From: a virus
Virus record (IMG/VR): IMGVR_UViG_3300036851_000176
Span: 1 to 64,000 of that record
Length of the DNA stretch: 64,000 nucleotides
Reading direction: 5' to 3' (one strand)
This document shows positions 21,830 to 29,302 of the stretch, in pieces. Positions within the stretch are counted from its first letter, which is position 1. Each line of letters opens with the position of its first letter. The position numbers and the translations under genes were made by a program. Below the pieces are notes generated by a model, which was not told the DNA's origin, ran no database searches, and saw only the letters and a program-made list of their open reading frames with translations.

Positions 21830-21977
21830 CAGGGACCTTCCAGTTCGTCTGCTGAGGGACAATGCGCACCGCTGTTGGGCAGTGATGGATGAGATTCTCG
21901 TACATCTGATAGCCGCACTTCGGGCAGTTTCCAGCCGGTCGCGGGGTAGTCGTCGATGGCGGACAAAGATGGCACAT
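21810..21977 (-). CDS. Small zinc-binding protein (55 aa)
   Basis: ATG 21977 in an ATGA overlap with the preceding stop. MCHLC and CPKCGYQMYENLIHHC give two Cys/His pairs, a probable zinc ribbon. Overlaps the 21829 gene by 20 bases. Confidence 0.55.
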   Translation of the reverse strand: MCHLCPPSTTTPRPAGNCPKCGYQMYENLIHHCPTAVRIVPQQTNWKVPGGSETR

Positions 21978-22150
21978 CAGCAGCGACACTTTCCGATTGC
22001 CTTCAGACAACCTGAGCAGCGAAGGGTATACCCATCTGCATCCCAGGTGTGGATTCGAGTCCCCCATTTGCCGCAAGGGCATCTGGGAGCCGCCCTTCGC
22101 CTCGTCAGTTCGTCCAGTAACTCTTGGACTGAGTAGTTAGACAGGCTCAT
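21977..22150 (-). CDS. Small zinc-ribbon protein (57 aa)
   Basis: ATG 22150 overlaps the methyltransferase stop (ATGA). PRCPCGKWGTRIHTWDADG, then LRCSGCLKAIGKCRC gives two CxxC-type knuckles. Third of a run of tiny Cys-rich genes after the methyltransferase. Confidence 0.6.
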   Translation of the reverse strand: MSLSNYSVQELLDELTRRRAAPRCPCGKWGTRIHTWDADGYTLRCSGCLKAIGKCRC

Positions 22151-22974
22151 GCGGCGACCGCTCCCGTCCAACGATCGATCGTGTCATCCAGGAAGTCACT
22201 CCGCAAGTCAATCCCTATACAGCGCCGACCGGAAGTCTTAGCGGCTGCGGCTGTGGATCCAGAACCGATGAAGGGATCGAGCACGATGCCTTTGGGCTTA
22301 CAGCCCAGGCGCATGCATCGTTCAGCTAGGGCAGGAGGGAAGGCGGCGTCATGCCGTCCCCTGTAGGGCTTCGTGGGCATAGACCAGACCGTACGGACGG
22401 GCTTGCCCTCCTGGCGACGCCGATCCAGCGAATTCATGTCGATTGGCTTGATGCCTCGGTACTCCTTCACGATGGTCTGCTTGCCCCATCGCTCCCACTT
22501 CGCCGGGACCATAACCGCGCGGCGGTCGTAGTCGTAGTCAGCATTCTTCGCGAGCAGGAACACGTACTCATGATCCTGCGTCTGACGGCGCTTGGCTCCG
22601 TACGGGGTGACGTTGGTCTTGTGCCAGATAAAGGTCTGTGCCAGGAGCCACCCGGATTGTCGCAGGGCCGTCATTACGTCGTACGCAGGCATGAGTTCGT
22701 TCTTCTCCCATTTATCTCCGATATTCAACCAGCAAGTTCCGTGTGGTCTCAGCACACGAAGGGCCTCTTCGAAAATCGAGCCAATGGCGTTGCAGTAATC
22801 TGACCAGGAATCTTCTTGTCCAACCTGATCTGAGTGACCGTAATCGCGCAAGCGGAAATACGGAGGAGAGGTCACGATACAGTCCACTGAGTTCTTGCGG
22901 AACTCAGACAGAGTGGCTGACGCCTCTCCTTCGTACAGCGTCAGCCCCTTCTGAAGATGATACGGAGCGACCAT
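22147..22974 (-). CDS. Orphan DNA methyltransferase, SPPY (beta-class) type
   Basis: 275 residues. DCIVTSPPYFRLRDYG holds the catalytic SPPY (36-39) and GIVLDPFIGSGSTAAAA the SAM-binding FxGxG motif (233-239); motif IV precedes motif I, the beta-class order. SPPY is typical of N4-cytosine enzymes, although some N6-adenine enzymes share it. No restriction endonuclease is adjacent, so it is probably an anti-restriction or regulatory methylase. Confidence 0.85.
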   Translation of the reverse strand: MVAPYHLQKGLTLYEGEASATLSEFRKNSVDCIVTSPPYFRLRDYGHSDQVGQEDSWSDYCNAIGSIFEEALRVLRPHGTCWLNIGDKWEKNELMPAYDVMTALRQSGWLLAQTFIWHKTNVTPYGAKRRQTQDHEYVFLLAKNADYDYDRRAVMVPAKWERWGKQTIVKEYRGIKPIDMNSLDRRRQEGKPVRTVWSMPTKPYRGRHDAAFPPALAERCMRLGCKPKGIVLDPFIGSGSTAAAAKTSGRRCIGIDLRSDFLDDTIDRWTGAVAA

Positions 22975-23186
22975 CAGTCGATCAGGTAAGCCCAGACCCA
23001 GACCGTGCCAGTCTCTGGGTCAGACTCGACATTGATCGGAGTCCAGCGCTTGCGGATGCCTCGCTCGACCGTGTCTGGGATCTTGAAGAAGCTCGCATCC
23101 TCGATGTCGAGGAGACCGTCCTCGCCGACGACGGTCATGTCGAGGTCCTTCAGATTGAACGCGAACTTCGTGACGTAGGCAGGCAT
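22974..23186 (-). CDS. Hypothetical protein (70 aa)
   Basis: Directly coupled to the methyltransferase. Beta-rich (FNLKDLDMTVVGEDGLLDIE; TGTVWVWAYLID). No family recognised. Confidence 0.55.
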   Translation of the reverse strand: MPAYVTKFAFNLKDLDMTVVGEDGLLDIEDASFFKIPDTVERGIRKRWTPINVESDPETGTVWVWAYLID

Positions 23187-23374
23187 CAGGTTCCAGCGGG
23201 GTCGGACTGTTCGTCCTCGTCTACCTGTGGACGCTTCGGTGCGTCCGGGGGAGACGGGGTGATCGGCTCGTCCGGGTCTTCGGGCGGCGTCGTGTTGATC
23301 GCTCCGCCGATGCTCTGACCTTCGTCCGCGTCGTCGTTGTACTCTTCGTCTGAGATTTCGAAACTGATTCCCAT
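23186..23374 (-). CDS. Acidic disordered protein (62 aa)
   Basis: AAGGA precedes the ATG. Almost entirely D/E/P/S (DEEYNDDADEGQSIGG, TPPEDPDEPITPSPPDAPKR). Likely disordered. Function unknown. Confidence 0.5.
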   Translation of the reverse strand: MGISFEISDEEYNDDADEGQSIGGAINTTPPEDPDEPITPSPPDAPKRPQVDEDEQSDPAGT

Positions 23375-23375
23375 C

Positions 23376-23663
23376 TCATCGTCCTTTCAGTTGGGCGAGG
23401 TCTGCGACACTCGCGACATGGATCCCGCCGGTAAGTCCGGCGCCGAGTTCCTTGGTCTGGTTCTCGCTGAGTTTGATCGTGTAGATCATCCCCGGCGTGA
23501 GAACCTTGATAAGGGCGATCTGCCCCTCGACAGGGTGGTTGATCTTCTCCACGCGCATGCCGAACGGGGTGATGAACAGTTCGGGGAGATCAGGCATCCC
23601 CTGCGGCGGGCCGACCTCTACGTCTTCGGCCTGACCGTTACCTTCCTGTGCTTCGTCGTTCAT
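23376..23663 (-). CDS. Hypothetical protein (95 aa)
   Basis: Shine-Dalgarno AAAGG. Disordered acidic start, then a compact beta-rich part (LFITPFGMRVEKINHPVEGQ, MIYTIKLSENQTKELG). Unidentified. Confidence 0.55.
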   Translation of the reverse strand: MNDEAQEGNGQAEDVEVGPPQGMPDLPELFITPFGMRVEKINHPVEGQIALIKVLTPGMIYTIKLSENQTKELGAGLTGGIHVASVADLAQLKGR

Positions 23664-23721
23664 TTCTACCTTTCTGTCGTCTATTTTGACAACGTTACTT
23701 CGTATACAGCTTCAGAAAATT

Positions 23722-23835
23722 TCAGGATCCACAACATCCCTCATGCCACCCGCACTTCGAGCAGTGAAACGAACTCGTGGCCCACACGAGTTGATTCCCA
23801 CAACGCGGACATCTGCGCTTGGTCTCGCAGGTCAC
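23722..23835 (-). CDS. Tiny zinc-ribbon protein (37 aa)
   Basis: A 38-codon frame from GTG in a GTGA overlap with the 23832 stop. RRCPRCGNQLVWATSSFHCS, then KCGWHEGCC is a complete CxxC-x13-CxxC ribbon. The remaining 58 bases before 23663 hold only a ribosome-binding site. Confidence 0.55.
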   Translation of the reverse strand: MTCETKRRCPRCGNQLVWATSSFHCSKCGWHEGCCGS

Positions 23836-24140
23836 AGGGCGGAAAGCATTTCGGGAACAGACTCAGGAGAGCAGCCAGATGCGAGCATGTCGCAGGCGAC
23901 GTGCAGATCAATTGACTCATCTGCTGCGCAAGACTTCGCGAGTTCCTTGGGCATCCCGGCGAGTTCGAGTTGCTCTTTCCGCCAGAGATAGACCCGGTGT
24001 GCCTCTTGCTCCTTGGAATCGGCGCGAGCCTTCTGGATTCGGACAGGAATCTTCTTTGGCGGCTCCTTGCCGCCTCGATCCTCTAGCCCTCTCCCGGTTG
24101 GACGCCGACCCCCTGGCACGCGACCGCTCTCCTTTGTCAT
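23832..24140 (-). CDS. Hypothetical protein (102 aa)
   Basis: Basic, Gly/Arg-rich N-terminus, then a helical part (KARADSKEQEAHRVYLWRKE; EQLELAGMPKELAKSCAADE). No Shine-Dalgarno visible. Could be a regulatory or packaging protein, but nothing is diagnostic. Confidence 0.5.
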   Translation of the reverse strand: MTKESGRVPGGRRPTGRGLEDRGGKEPPKKIPVRIQKARADSKEQEAHRVYLWRKEQLELAGMPKELAKSCAADESIDLHVACDMLASGCSPESVPEMLSAL

Positions 24141-24145
24141 GTGAC

Positions 24146-24568
24146 TTAGCCGATGCCCTTGAACGGCGGCTCACCCTTAGTGAACAGCCCTTCGACGGCT
24201 CGGACTCCTGATGTTGCTGCGCCGACGATCGCAGCCGAGATGGCTGCGCGCTCTAGGTGCAGATCCGGCGCCTGAAGCACTCCGATTCCGAACACGGTGA
24301 GGCTGGACAGGAACGCTCTTGCGAACGAGTCCACGATCGCGGTGTAATCCGCGAGTCCGACCTTGGCGAGCAGACGGCCGAACGACAGGGCCGGGAACTT
24401 CACCTGGAGCAGACGCAGAACGGCAGTACCGCCAGCGGTGAGAGCCGCGAGATAGGCGGCGCCCTTCTGACCAACATCCGGGACCTGGTAAAGACCGATG
24501 TACGTGACGATGGCAGTTCCGACAAAGGCTCGGACAGCTGACCTCGCCGCGACGCTGAAATTGCTCAT
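24146..24568 (-). CDS. Holin-like protein with tandem duplication
   Basis: 140 residues, Shine-Dalgarno AAAGGAGG. Two halves align: SAVRAFVGTAIVTYIGLYQV, then ALTAGGTAVLRLLQ, with SFARAFLSSLTVFGIGVLQA, then AIVGAATSGVRAVE. Each half has two hydrophobic segments, so four membrane passes in total. Directly downstream of three wall-lytic enzymes, which supports a holin role, but no holin family signature is certain. Confidence 0.6.
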   Translation of the reverse strand: MSNFSVAARSAVRAFVGTAIVTYIGLYQVPDVGQKGAAYLAALTAGGTAVLRLLQVKFPALSFGRLLAKVGLADYTAIVDSFARAFLSSLTVFGIGVLQAPDLHLERAAISAAIVGAATSGVRAVEGLFTKGEPPFKGIG

Positions 24569-24595
24569 GATCCTCCTTTCGACATGTCTCTGAGT

Positions 24596-25243
24596 TTAGC
24601 AGGCCGAGACGAGAGAGACATATTCAGCGGCTCGACTGAACGAATCTTTTCCGCCTAGTTGGGGGCCTCCAGAGTCGGGCTTTCCGGCTTCTACCCAGTC
24701 CTTCGAAAAGATCCTGCCGATGGTCCAGGCTGCAATCCCGCCCTGTTCATCGCCCCCGCAGAACTCGATCGCGGCTTTGAGCCTGCGCACCCCATAGTCC
24801 AACGCCCACGCCGGATCCCAGGCATCCTCGATCGAGATCGAAGGATTGAAGTGCAACTCTACTTGCACAAGACCCTCTTCGTCCTGGGGACCCTGTGCAA
24901 CGGGGTCATTCTGGCTTCGAGCATTCTTCAACTTGAGAAGCCAATTGTTCTTGATCCCGAATCGTTTCTCAATCTCTCTCGTACGCGCGTCGAACAATGC
25001 AGCAGCCGTAATTGGTCCAATCAAACCATCGGGATCTAGATCGCGAGCCTTCTGAAAGTCGATCGTCTGCTTGAGCGTTGAGGAACAGAACACCGGCTCT
25101 CGCACATCGATCCCGATCGCGAATCCGTTGTAGACCAACTCCTTCTTGACAGCGTACAATCCGAAGGCGGACCGGCCGTACGGATCTGAAGTGAAGTTGT
25201 CGTCGCGTCCATACGACTCCGGCCAGATTCCTCGTCCAGGCAT
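24596..25243 (-). CDS. Endolysin with peptidoglycan-binding and SLT-like domains
   Basis: 215 residues; ATG 25243 in a TAATG junction. Residues about 22-80 (FGLYAVKKELVYNGFAIGID, then TIDFQKARDLDPDGLIGPIT, then AAAL) form a peptidoglycan-binding type 1 module. The rest (EEGLVQVELHFNP, EDAWDPAWALDYGVRRLKAA) matches the C-terminal part of lytic transglycosylase/muramidase folds. Degrades or binds the wall during lysis. Confidence 0.7.
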   Translation of the reverse strand: MPGRGIWPESYGRDDNFTSDPYGRSAFGLYAVKKELVYNGFAIGIDVREPVFCSSTLKQTIDFQKARDLDPDGLIGPITAAALFDARTREIEKRFGIKNNWLLKLKNARSQNDPVAQGPQDEEGLVQVELHFNPSISIEDAWDPAWALDYGVRRLKAAIEFCGGDEQGGIAAWTIGRIFSKDWVEAGKPDSGGPQLGGKDSFSRAAEYVSLVSAC

Positions 25244-25497
25244 TAGCGAGCCAGAGTTCTCCGGATCGGCGTTAGATCTTTGACTGCCGTGTAGTCCCAG
25301 TCCTTGCCAGCGGAGCCGTCCGGGTACTGGGCGACCTCCTCCTCGGTCACGGGGAGGAACTGAACGACGCAGTTGCAAGCGTCTCCCTCCGATGTGATCC
25401 GAGCGATGATGCCCTCGCGCACGTCCGGCTGGTTGTACGTCGGCCCCTTCACCCAGTCTCCGGGCTTCGCCAGTGTTCCGTCAGCGTAGTGGGGCAT
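25243..25497 (-). CDS. Hypothetical protein (84 aa)
   Basis: ATG 25497 overlaps the previous stop (ATGA). Small beta-barrel-like protein (HYADGTLAKPGDWVKGPTYN, then GIIARITSEGDACNCVVQFL). Lies inside the lysis cluster. Function unknown. Confidence 0.55.
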   Translation of the reverse strand: MPHYADGTLAKPGDWVKGPTYNQPDVREGIIARITSEGDACNCVVQFLPVTEEEVAQYPDGSAGKDWDYTAVKDLTPIRRTLAR

Positions 25498-25664
25498 CAG
25501 AAGTCCCTCCATGACCTGTAGATGCGGCTACCGACGAAGATCTCGAAGAGAAGTTCGAAGATGCCGACGATGAGAAGGATCGCTCCGATGGTGTGAATGT
25601 CCACCTTGTCGGTCTGGACGTTCACGGCCCACAGGAGGATCGCTCCAACTGCGATGAGAAACAT
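25497..25664 (-). CDS. Two-pass membrane protein (DUF6458-like)
   Basis: 55 residues: FLIAVGAILLWAVNV and IGAILLIVGIFELLFEIFVG flank a short polar loop (QTDKVDIHT). The layout matches a small actinobacterial membrane family (DUF6458) from memory. In the lysis cluster, so it could be an accessory holin. Confidence 0.55.
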   Translation of the reverse strand: MFLIAVGAILLWAVNVQTDKVDIHTIGAILLIVGIFELLFEIFVGSRIYRSWRDF

Positions 25665-26329
25665 TACGCCTCCTTCTTGATCTTGCGAAGTACGACGGTC
25701 AACTGTGCATTCGACTGAGAACCCCACTTGCCATCGACCTTCTGGTGGTATTCCTTCTGGAATGCCTTTACGGCATCCTCTGTCACCGAGTCGTAGTTCC
25801 AGCGAGCGCCCTTGAGAAACCCGGCTCGCTTCAGTCGTCTCGTGAGGTTCACCACGCGCGGCCCCTTGCTTCCACGCTTGAGCGCAGGCAGTTTAAGGAC
25901 CGGCATCTTGCGAAAGTTGAGGTGGTGGTACTCGGAGCGCGAGCCTGGGTAGGTCACCGTGACCCGGTACCCGAACTTCGCCGCCGAGCGAATGAAAGCC
26001 TGGACGTGTCCATCGTCCACGTCAATACCGACCTGCCAGTAGAGGAGTTTGCGTCCGGCGGGGCCGGGGTAGGCCACTCCGTCTGAGCGCAGTTCATGTG
26101 TCGATCGACCCGGAGGGTTCGCGGGGTTCGGCTGCTCAGGGCGACCCTGGTGCTGATACAGCCAGGTCTGTGAGTGCTTTCCGCACTTGGCGAGCAGCGC
26201 TGCGGCGTCGTTGGCCCGGTAGCACGACTGAAGGTGTGCGCCGGAGTCGTCGAGGATCTGTTGCATCACCGGGGCCAGTTTCCTTGGGACCGGACAACAC
26301 TGAATGAGCACGTAAGGAGAATCGGTCAT
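25664..26329 (-). CDS. M15-type peptidase with C-terminal wall-binding domain
   Basis: 221 residues; ATG 26329 overlaps the lysozyme stop (ATGA). GRSTHELRSDGVAYPG supplies the first zinc His (78), VGIDVDDG the Asp (103) and SEYHHLNF the final His pair: the D-Ala-D-Ala carboxypeptidase/L-Ala-D-Glu endopeptidase (M15) pattern. Residues about 155-215 (SKGPRVVNLTRRLKRAGFLK, VTEDAVKAFQKEY) are a peptidoglycan-binding type 1 domain. Cuts wall peptides. Confidence 0.72.
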   Translation of the reverse strand: MTDSPYVLIQCCPVPRKLAPVMQQILDDSGAHLQSCYRANDAAALLAKCGKHSQTWLYQHQGRPEQPNPANPPGRSTHELRSDGVAYPGPAGRKLLYWQVGIDVDDGHVQAFIRSAAKFGYRVTVTYPGSRSEYHHLNFRKMPVLKLPALKRGSKGPRVVNLTRRLKRAGFLKGARWNYDSVTEDAVKAFQKEYHQKVDGKWGSQSNAQLTVVLRKIKKEA

Positions 26330-26877
26330 CGATACTGGCCTGTGGCGAAGAGATGCGCCTCGCGCTCTCGGCGAGCCAGGAGTCCGGGCAGGTGATGACC
26401 GCCAGCCACGTCCCATTTGTCCAGTTCGCGGCGAACAGCGGCCTTGTCCAGGTCACCGACCTTGCCGTCCTTCGACACTCTCGTGAGGGTTCTTTCGAGG
26501 CCAGAGTCGTCCAGCCAGCCCGTCCCGACGTTGAATGAGAAGGAGACCAGCGCATCGAACTGCGGCTGGTTCAGCTTCCACTTGCGTTTCTTGGCGTGCG
26601 TCGCCAGGGGGCGAGCGTATCGTTCCGCGTCGGTGATGAGTAGATTGATTGCCTGCTTGACTGTCATCGGCTTCTTGTAGACCTTCTTCACTGGGTCGTA
26701 GCCGTACTTGGCCCTATCCGCCGCAGTCACATTTCCATAGTGCATCAGATGTCCGTATCCGATGGTTGCATGCCCAACTGCGTCGTTATACGGAGTCAGG
26801 CGCAGACCCTCGGAGCGGCCGATGAACTCGGCACCCTTCTTAGAGAGATGCTTCGGTCGTACGAACGGAACTTTCAT
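26326..26877 (-). CDS. GH24 (T4-type) lysozyme
   Basis: 183 residues. RSEGLRLTPYNDAVGHATIG then YGH carries the E-8x-D-5x-T triad (Glu 23, Asp 32, Thr 38), and FDALVSFSFNVGTG is the second family signature. Hydrolyses the glycan strands of peptidoglycan. Starts at a leaderless-type promoter and heads the lysis operon. Confidence 0.93.
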   Translation of the reverse strand: MKVPFVRPKHLSKKGAEFIGRSEGLRLTPYNDAVGHATIGYGHLMHYGNVTAADRAKYGYDPVKKVYKKPMTVKQAINLLITDAERYARPLATHAKKRKWKLNQPQFDALVSFSFNVGTGWLDDSGLERTLTRVSKDGKVGDLDKAAVRRELDKWDVAGGHHLPGLLARREREAHLFATGQYR

Positions 26878-26883
26878 GCTCTC

Positions 26884-26889
26884 AGTTTA
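26884..26889 (-). promoter_or_regulatory. Leaderless-type promoter -10 (TAAACT)
   Basis: TAAACT then GAGAGC then ATG 26877; no Shine-Dalgarno. Nearly identical to the element before 20046 (TACACT GAGGGC). Would drive the lysis operon. Confidence 0.55.
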
Positions 26890-27196
26890 CCTGACGCACG
26901 GAACAGATTTCGGCGGATTCAGGCCAAAGTAAAGTGCCAACACGACTCCGACCGCCAAGATCATGTACGCGATCACAATCAAGGGCCACCCTTTTACTCT
27001 GGAAATAACGATCTCGACAGGATCGACCACGGCCACGGGGACATTTGATGCTCCACCCGATCCGCCGGTACCCCCCCGCACCGCCAGTTGTCTGGCCCTC
27101 CCCTCCGGTGCCACCAGCACCGCCGGTCCCGCCTTGGATGCCCGTGGCATCCCTTCCTGGCTCACCCGGCCTTCCCTTGCTCTTGTCCTCTTCCAT
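26887..27196 (-). CDS. Collagen-like membrane protein split by a G7-tract frameshift
   Basis: ATG 27196 has GGAGG upstream. The first frame reads [20 protein letters not shown] and G-G-T/G-G-A triplets, reaches a run of seven G (27070-27076) and would then read non-protein-like sequence to a stop at 26882. One base fewer joins it in frame to [16 protein letters not shown] and a membrane segment ([20 protein letters not shown]), ending at 26887. So the intended product is about 102 residues: a cytosolic collagen-like part, one membrane pass and a short tail. Cause unresolved: phase-variable tract, programmed +1/-2 slippage or sequencing error. Confidence 0.6.
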
Positions 27197-27207
27197 CACT
27201 CCTCCTC

Positions 27208-28008
27208 TCAGCATCCAGGGAACGATGGAGCCACATCGCAGACGCCAGTCCCTCTAGGCCCCGGCGGTCCTGGAGGTCCTGGGGGTCCTGGGATTCCAGG
27301 GACGCCGGGAAGGCCGCGAGGTCCGGCTTCACCAGGCAACCCTCGCTCTCCAGGAATTCCTCGTTCGCCAGCCGGACCGGGGAGTCCGCGAGATCCACGC
27401 GCCCCGGGCGCGCCTTTAGGCCCTGTGTCTCCTGCCGGTCCGCGCGCGCCTCTTGGTCCAGCAGGGCCTGCTGGACCGCGAGGTCCAGCGGGGCCAGCAG
27501 GTCCTGGCCTTCCGGCGGGACCGACTGATCCTTGTCCGGGAGGAATGTCGGTGAGTGCCGTCGCGGGGATGCCCTCGGCTACGAACTTGTTGCAGTTGAG
27601 CGGCCTCAACTTCGCGATGGTCGCTTCAGCGTTCATAATTGCGCGTCGGCGTTCGGCTTCCGTGAAACCTGGGAGTTGAATCGTTCGCAACTGCGCGATT
27701 GACGCCCTCTTGTCGTCGCGGATGATCTTGTAAGAGACGTTCTGTCGATTGCAAATCGTGCGCAAGATGTGCGCCTCCCGCACGCTGCTGGCTTTCTGCT
27801 CCGCCCTCAAGTCCTTGTTGGCGTTTTGCGCCATATACAACCCGGCGACCATTCCAGCAGCAAGAATGAGGTAGCCGAGGGTGGCCGCTCCGCGTCTCGC
27901 GGATACGCCTCGTTGTCCGCGCTTTCCTGTCCGTCCGCGCTCGCCCGTCTCGCCTGCCTGTCCGCGCTCGCCCGTCTCGCCTGCCTGTCCGCGCTCGCCC
28001 GTCTTCAC
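27208..28008 (-). CDS. Collagen-like type II membrane protein
   Basis: 266 residues from GTG 28008 (GTGA overlap). A basic G-x-y repeat of about 30 residues ([14 protein letters not shown]) precedes one membrane segment ([18 protein letters not shown]), an alpha-helical stalk of about 85 residues with cysteines, then about 105 residues of Pro-rich G-X-Y repeats ([16 protein letters not shown]) ending [12 protein letters not shown]. Proline-rich G-X-Y can form a collagen triple helix; the protein would project from the host membrane. Confidence 0.75.
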   Translation of the reverse strand: MKTGERGQAGETGERGQAGETGERGRTGKRGQRGVSARRGAATLGYLILAAGMVAGLYMAQNANKDLRAEQKASSVREAHILRTICNRQNVSYKIIRDDKRASIAQLRTIQLPGFTEAERRRAIMNAEATIAKLRPLNCNKFVAEGIPATALTDIPPGQGSVGPAGRPGPAGPAGPRGPAGPAGPRGARGPAGDTGPKGAPGARGSRGLPGPAGERGIPGERGLPGEAGPRGLPGVPGIPGPPGPPGPPGPRGTGVCDVAPSFPGC

Positions 28009-28103
28009 GTTAGTCCCTGAATGAAGAAGTAGAGGTAGGCCCCGCCTGAGATGGCGCACCAGGCGGCGGTGAAGCGGCAGCGGTGCCACACGTCAGTCGC
28101 CAT
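28005..28103 (-). CDS. Tiny membrane protein (32 aa)
   Basis: ATG 28103 to a TGA that overlaps the next GTG by four bases. One hydrophobic segment ([18 protein letters not shown]). Supported mainly by the overlap pattern. Confidence 0.5.
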   Translation of the reverse strand: MATDVWHRCRFTAAWCAISGGAYLYFFIQGLT

Positions 28104-28266
28104 TCCGCGCCCGGTCCGCCTTGAGCACGAGCGGCAGTCCCATCAACGCACAAGAAGCCGCGATAATCGTTGGTCGGTCGATCGGACCGAAGAAGACTTC
28201 GTGAATAAAGCCCATCGCGCCGAGCACGAACATGAATGCGTCTCTGAGGGTTTTGGAATTCCACAC
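28093..28266 (-). CDS. Small membrane protein with GTG leaderless start (57 aa)
   Basis: GTG 28266 follows TACACT by 6 bases. WNSKTLRDAFMFVLGAMGFI then HEVFFG and IIAASCALMGLPLVL give two hydrophobic segments; I recall similar short phage proteins of unknown role. ATG 28233 is an alternative internal start. It precedes the 32-aa and collagen-like genes in one unit. Confidence 0.55.
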   Translation of the reverse strand: MWNSKTLRDAFMFVLGAMGFIHEVFFGPIDRPTIIAASCALMGLPLVLKADRARNGD

Positions 28267-28272
28267 CCGTAG

Positions 28273-28278
28273 AGTGTA
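28273..28278 (-). promoter_or_regulatory. Leaderless-type promoter -10 (TACACT)
   Basis: TGaTACACT then CTACGG then GTG 28266, identical over nine bases to the element at 20053. It overlaps the stop region of the upstream glycosyltransferase. Confidence 0.5.
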
Positions 28279-28836
28279 TCAGGTGCCCCACTTGAGATTG
28301 AAGCGTCGTTCATTGGCCTCGAAATTCTCCTGCTCTCCATTGGGGCTGGGATTCCCATCCTGGCCGACATGCTTAATCGTATTTCCGCCTCCATCTCGGT
28401 GGGATACCCGTACCTCCGGAAGAGTTCGATAGGAAACTCCCGCCTCTTCCCACCTTCGAATCAGATCGTCATCCTCGAAGTACCCGATTTTGAAGCGCTC
28501 ATCGTAACCACCCACTCGCTCGTAGACCCATCGGGGCATGCAGTAGAAAGCGCGAGGTTTCTGGTCAGGCTGACCATGAATGTAGGGCTTCGTCACCGCG
28601 TCGTTCTGAGCCAGATCCCGCAGGCTGCCTCTTGTGAGCACGATGTCGTTGTTCGACATCACGAGGTAATCTCCTCGCGCGCTCTGAAATCCGAGATTAC
28701 AAGCCGCTCCGAACCCCAGACCATCGTTGGCGATCACAATCAATTCGTCGTACCCCTCCAGGCTAGCGATACACTCAGCCAGCCATTCTTCGGCGCCCGG
28801 AATGCCGTAGTGGTGTGGAATGATGACGCTAATCAC
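28279..28836 (-). CDS. GT2 family glycosyltransferase (short)
   Basis: 185 residues. GTG 28836 in a GTGA overlap with AGAGGA upstream is preferred. SVIIPHHYGIPGAEEWLAEC opens a GT-A fold, LIVIANDGLGFGAACNLGF and VMSNNDIVL (the metal-binding acidic region) follow, with ERVGGYDERFKIGYFEDDDL as the acceptor-side motif. Transfers a sugar from a nucleotide donor; acceptor unknown. Confidence 0.8.
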   Translation of the reverse strand: MISVIIPHHYGIPGAEEWLAECIASLEGYDELIVIANDGLGFGAACNLGFQSARGDYLVMSNNDIVLTRGSLRDLAQNDAVTKPYIHGQPDQKPRAFYCMPRWVYERVGGYDERFKIGYFEDDDLIRRWEEAGVSYRTLPEVRVSHRDGGGNTIKHVGQDGNPSPNGEQENFEANERRFNLKWGT

Positions 28837-29302
28837 CACTGCCATTCCTCTACTGGACAAGAAATCCGTTCCAGAATGCTGGACGGATCATCATGAAACT
28901 CGACAAGCAAAAGGGATACTCGATTGTCTGTTCCGTCCGAGATCATCTTCTCGATGATCGGAAACTCCGCTCCCTCGATGTCCATTTTCACGATGATCGA
29001 TTCGGGTTGGTCTAGAAGCCAGCGGGAGAAGTCAAAGCATCGCACTAGAGGTCCACCCATGACTGTCGTTGAGGACGCTGGCGAAGGATGCTTTAGGTAA
29101 GGGCACAGGCCGTCCTCCGTCCAGGCAGCCAAATTGCTCAACATCACCCGAGTGCCGTTCTGCATGTAATGCGCGCCATCCTTCAATTCGGGCCATGGAT
29201 CGAACCCATACAAGATGTCCGGATGAAATCTCTCGATCAGGATCGAGATCGAGTCCGTCACCGGCTCTGGTTGGGATAGCACCCAAGATCGACAACGATC
29301 AT
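28833..29302 (-). CDS. FkbM-like SAM methyltransferase, apparently frameshifted
   Basis: ATG 29302 overlaps the upstream glycosyltransferase stop (ATGA) and starts MIVVDLGCYPNQSR, the SAM-binding DxG region, but hits a stop at 29258. A -1 shift (or one missing base) there joins it to VTDSISILIERFHPDILYGF, then DPWPE and the FkbM-type end IIVKMDIEGAEFPIIEKMI. The downstream frame alone begins at ATG 29282 and would lack the first strand. Likely an O-methyltransferase of glycan or glycosyl groups; inactive or slippage-dependent. Confidence 0.62.
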
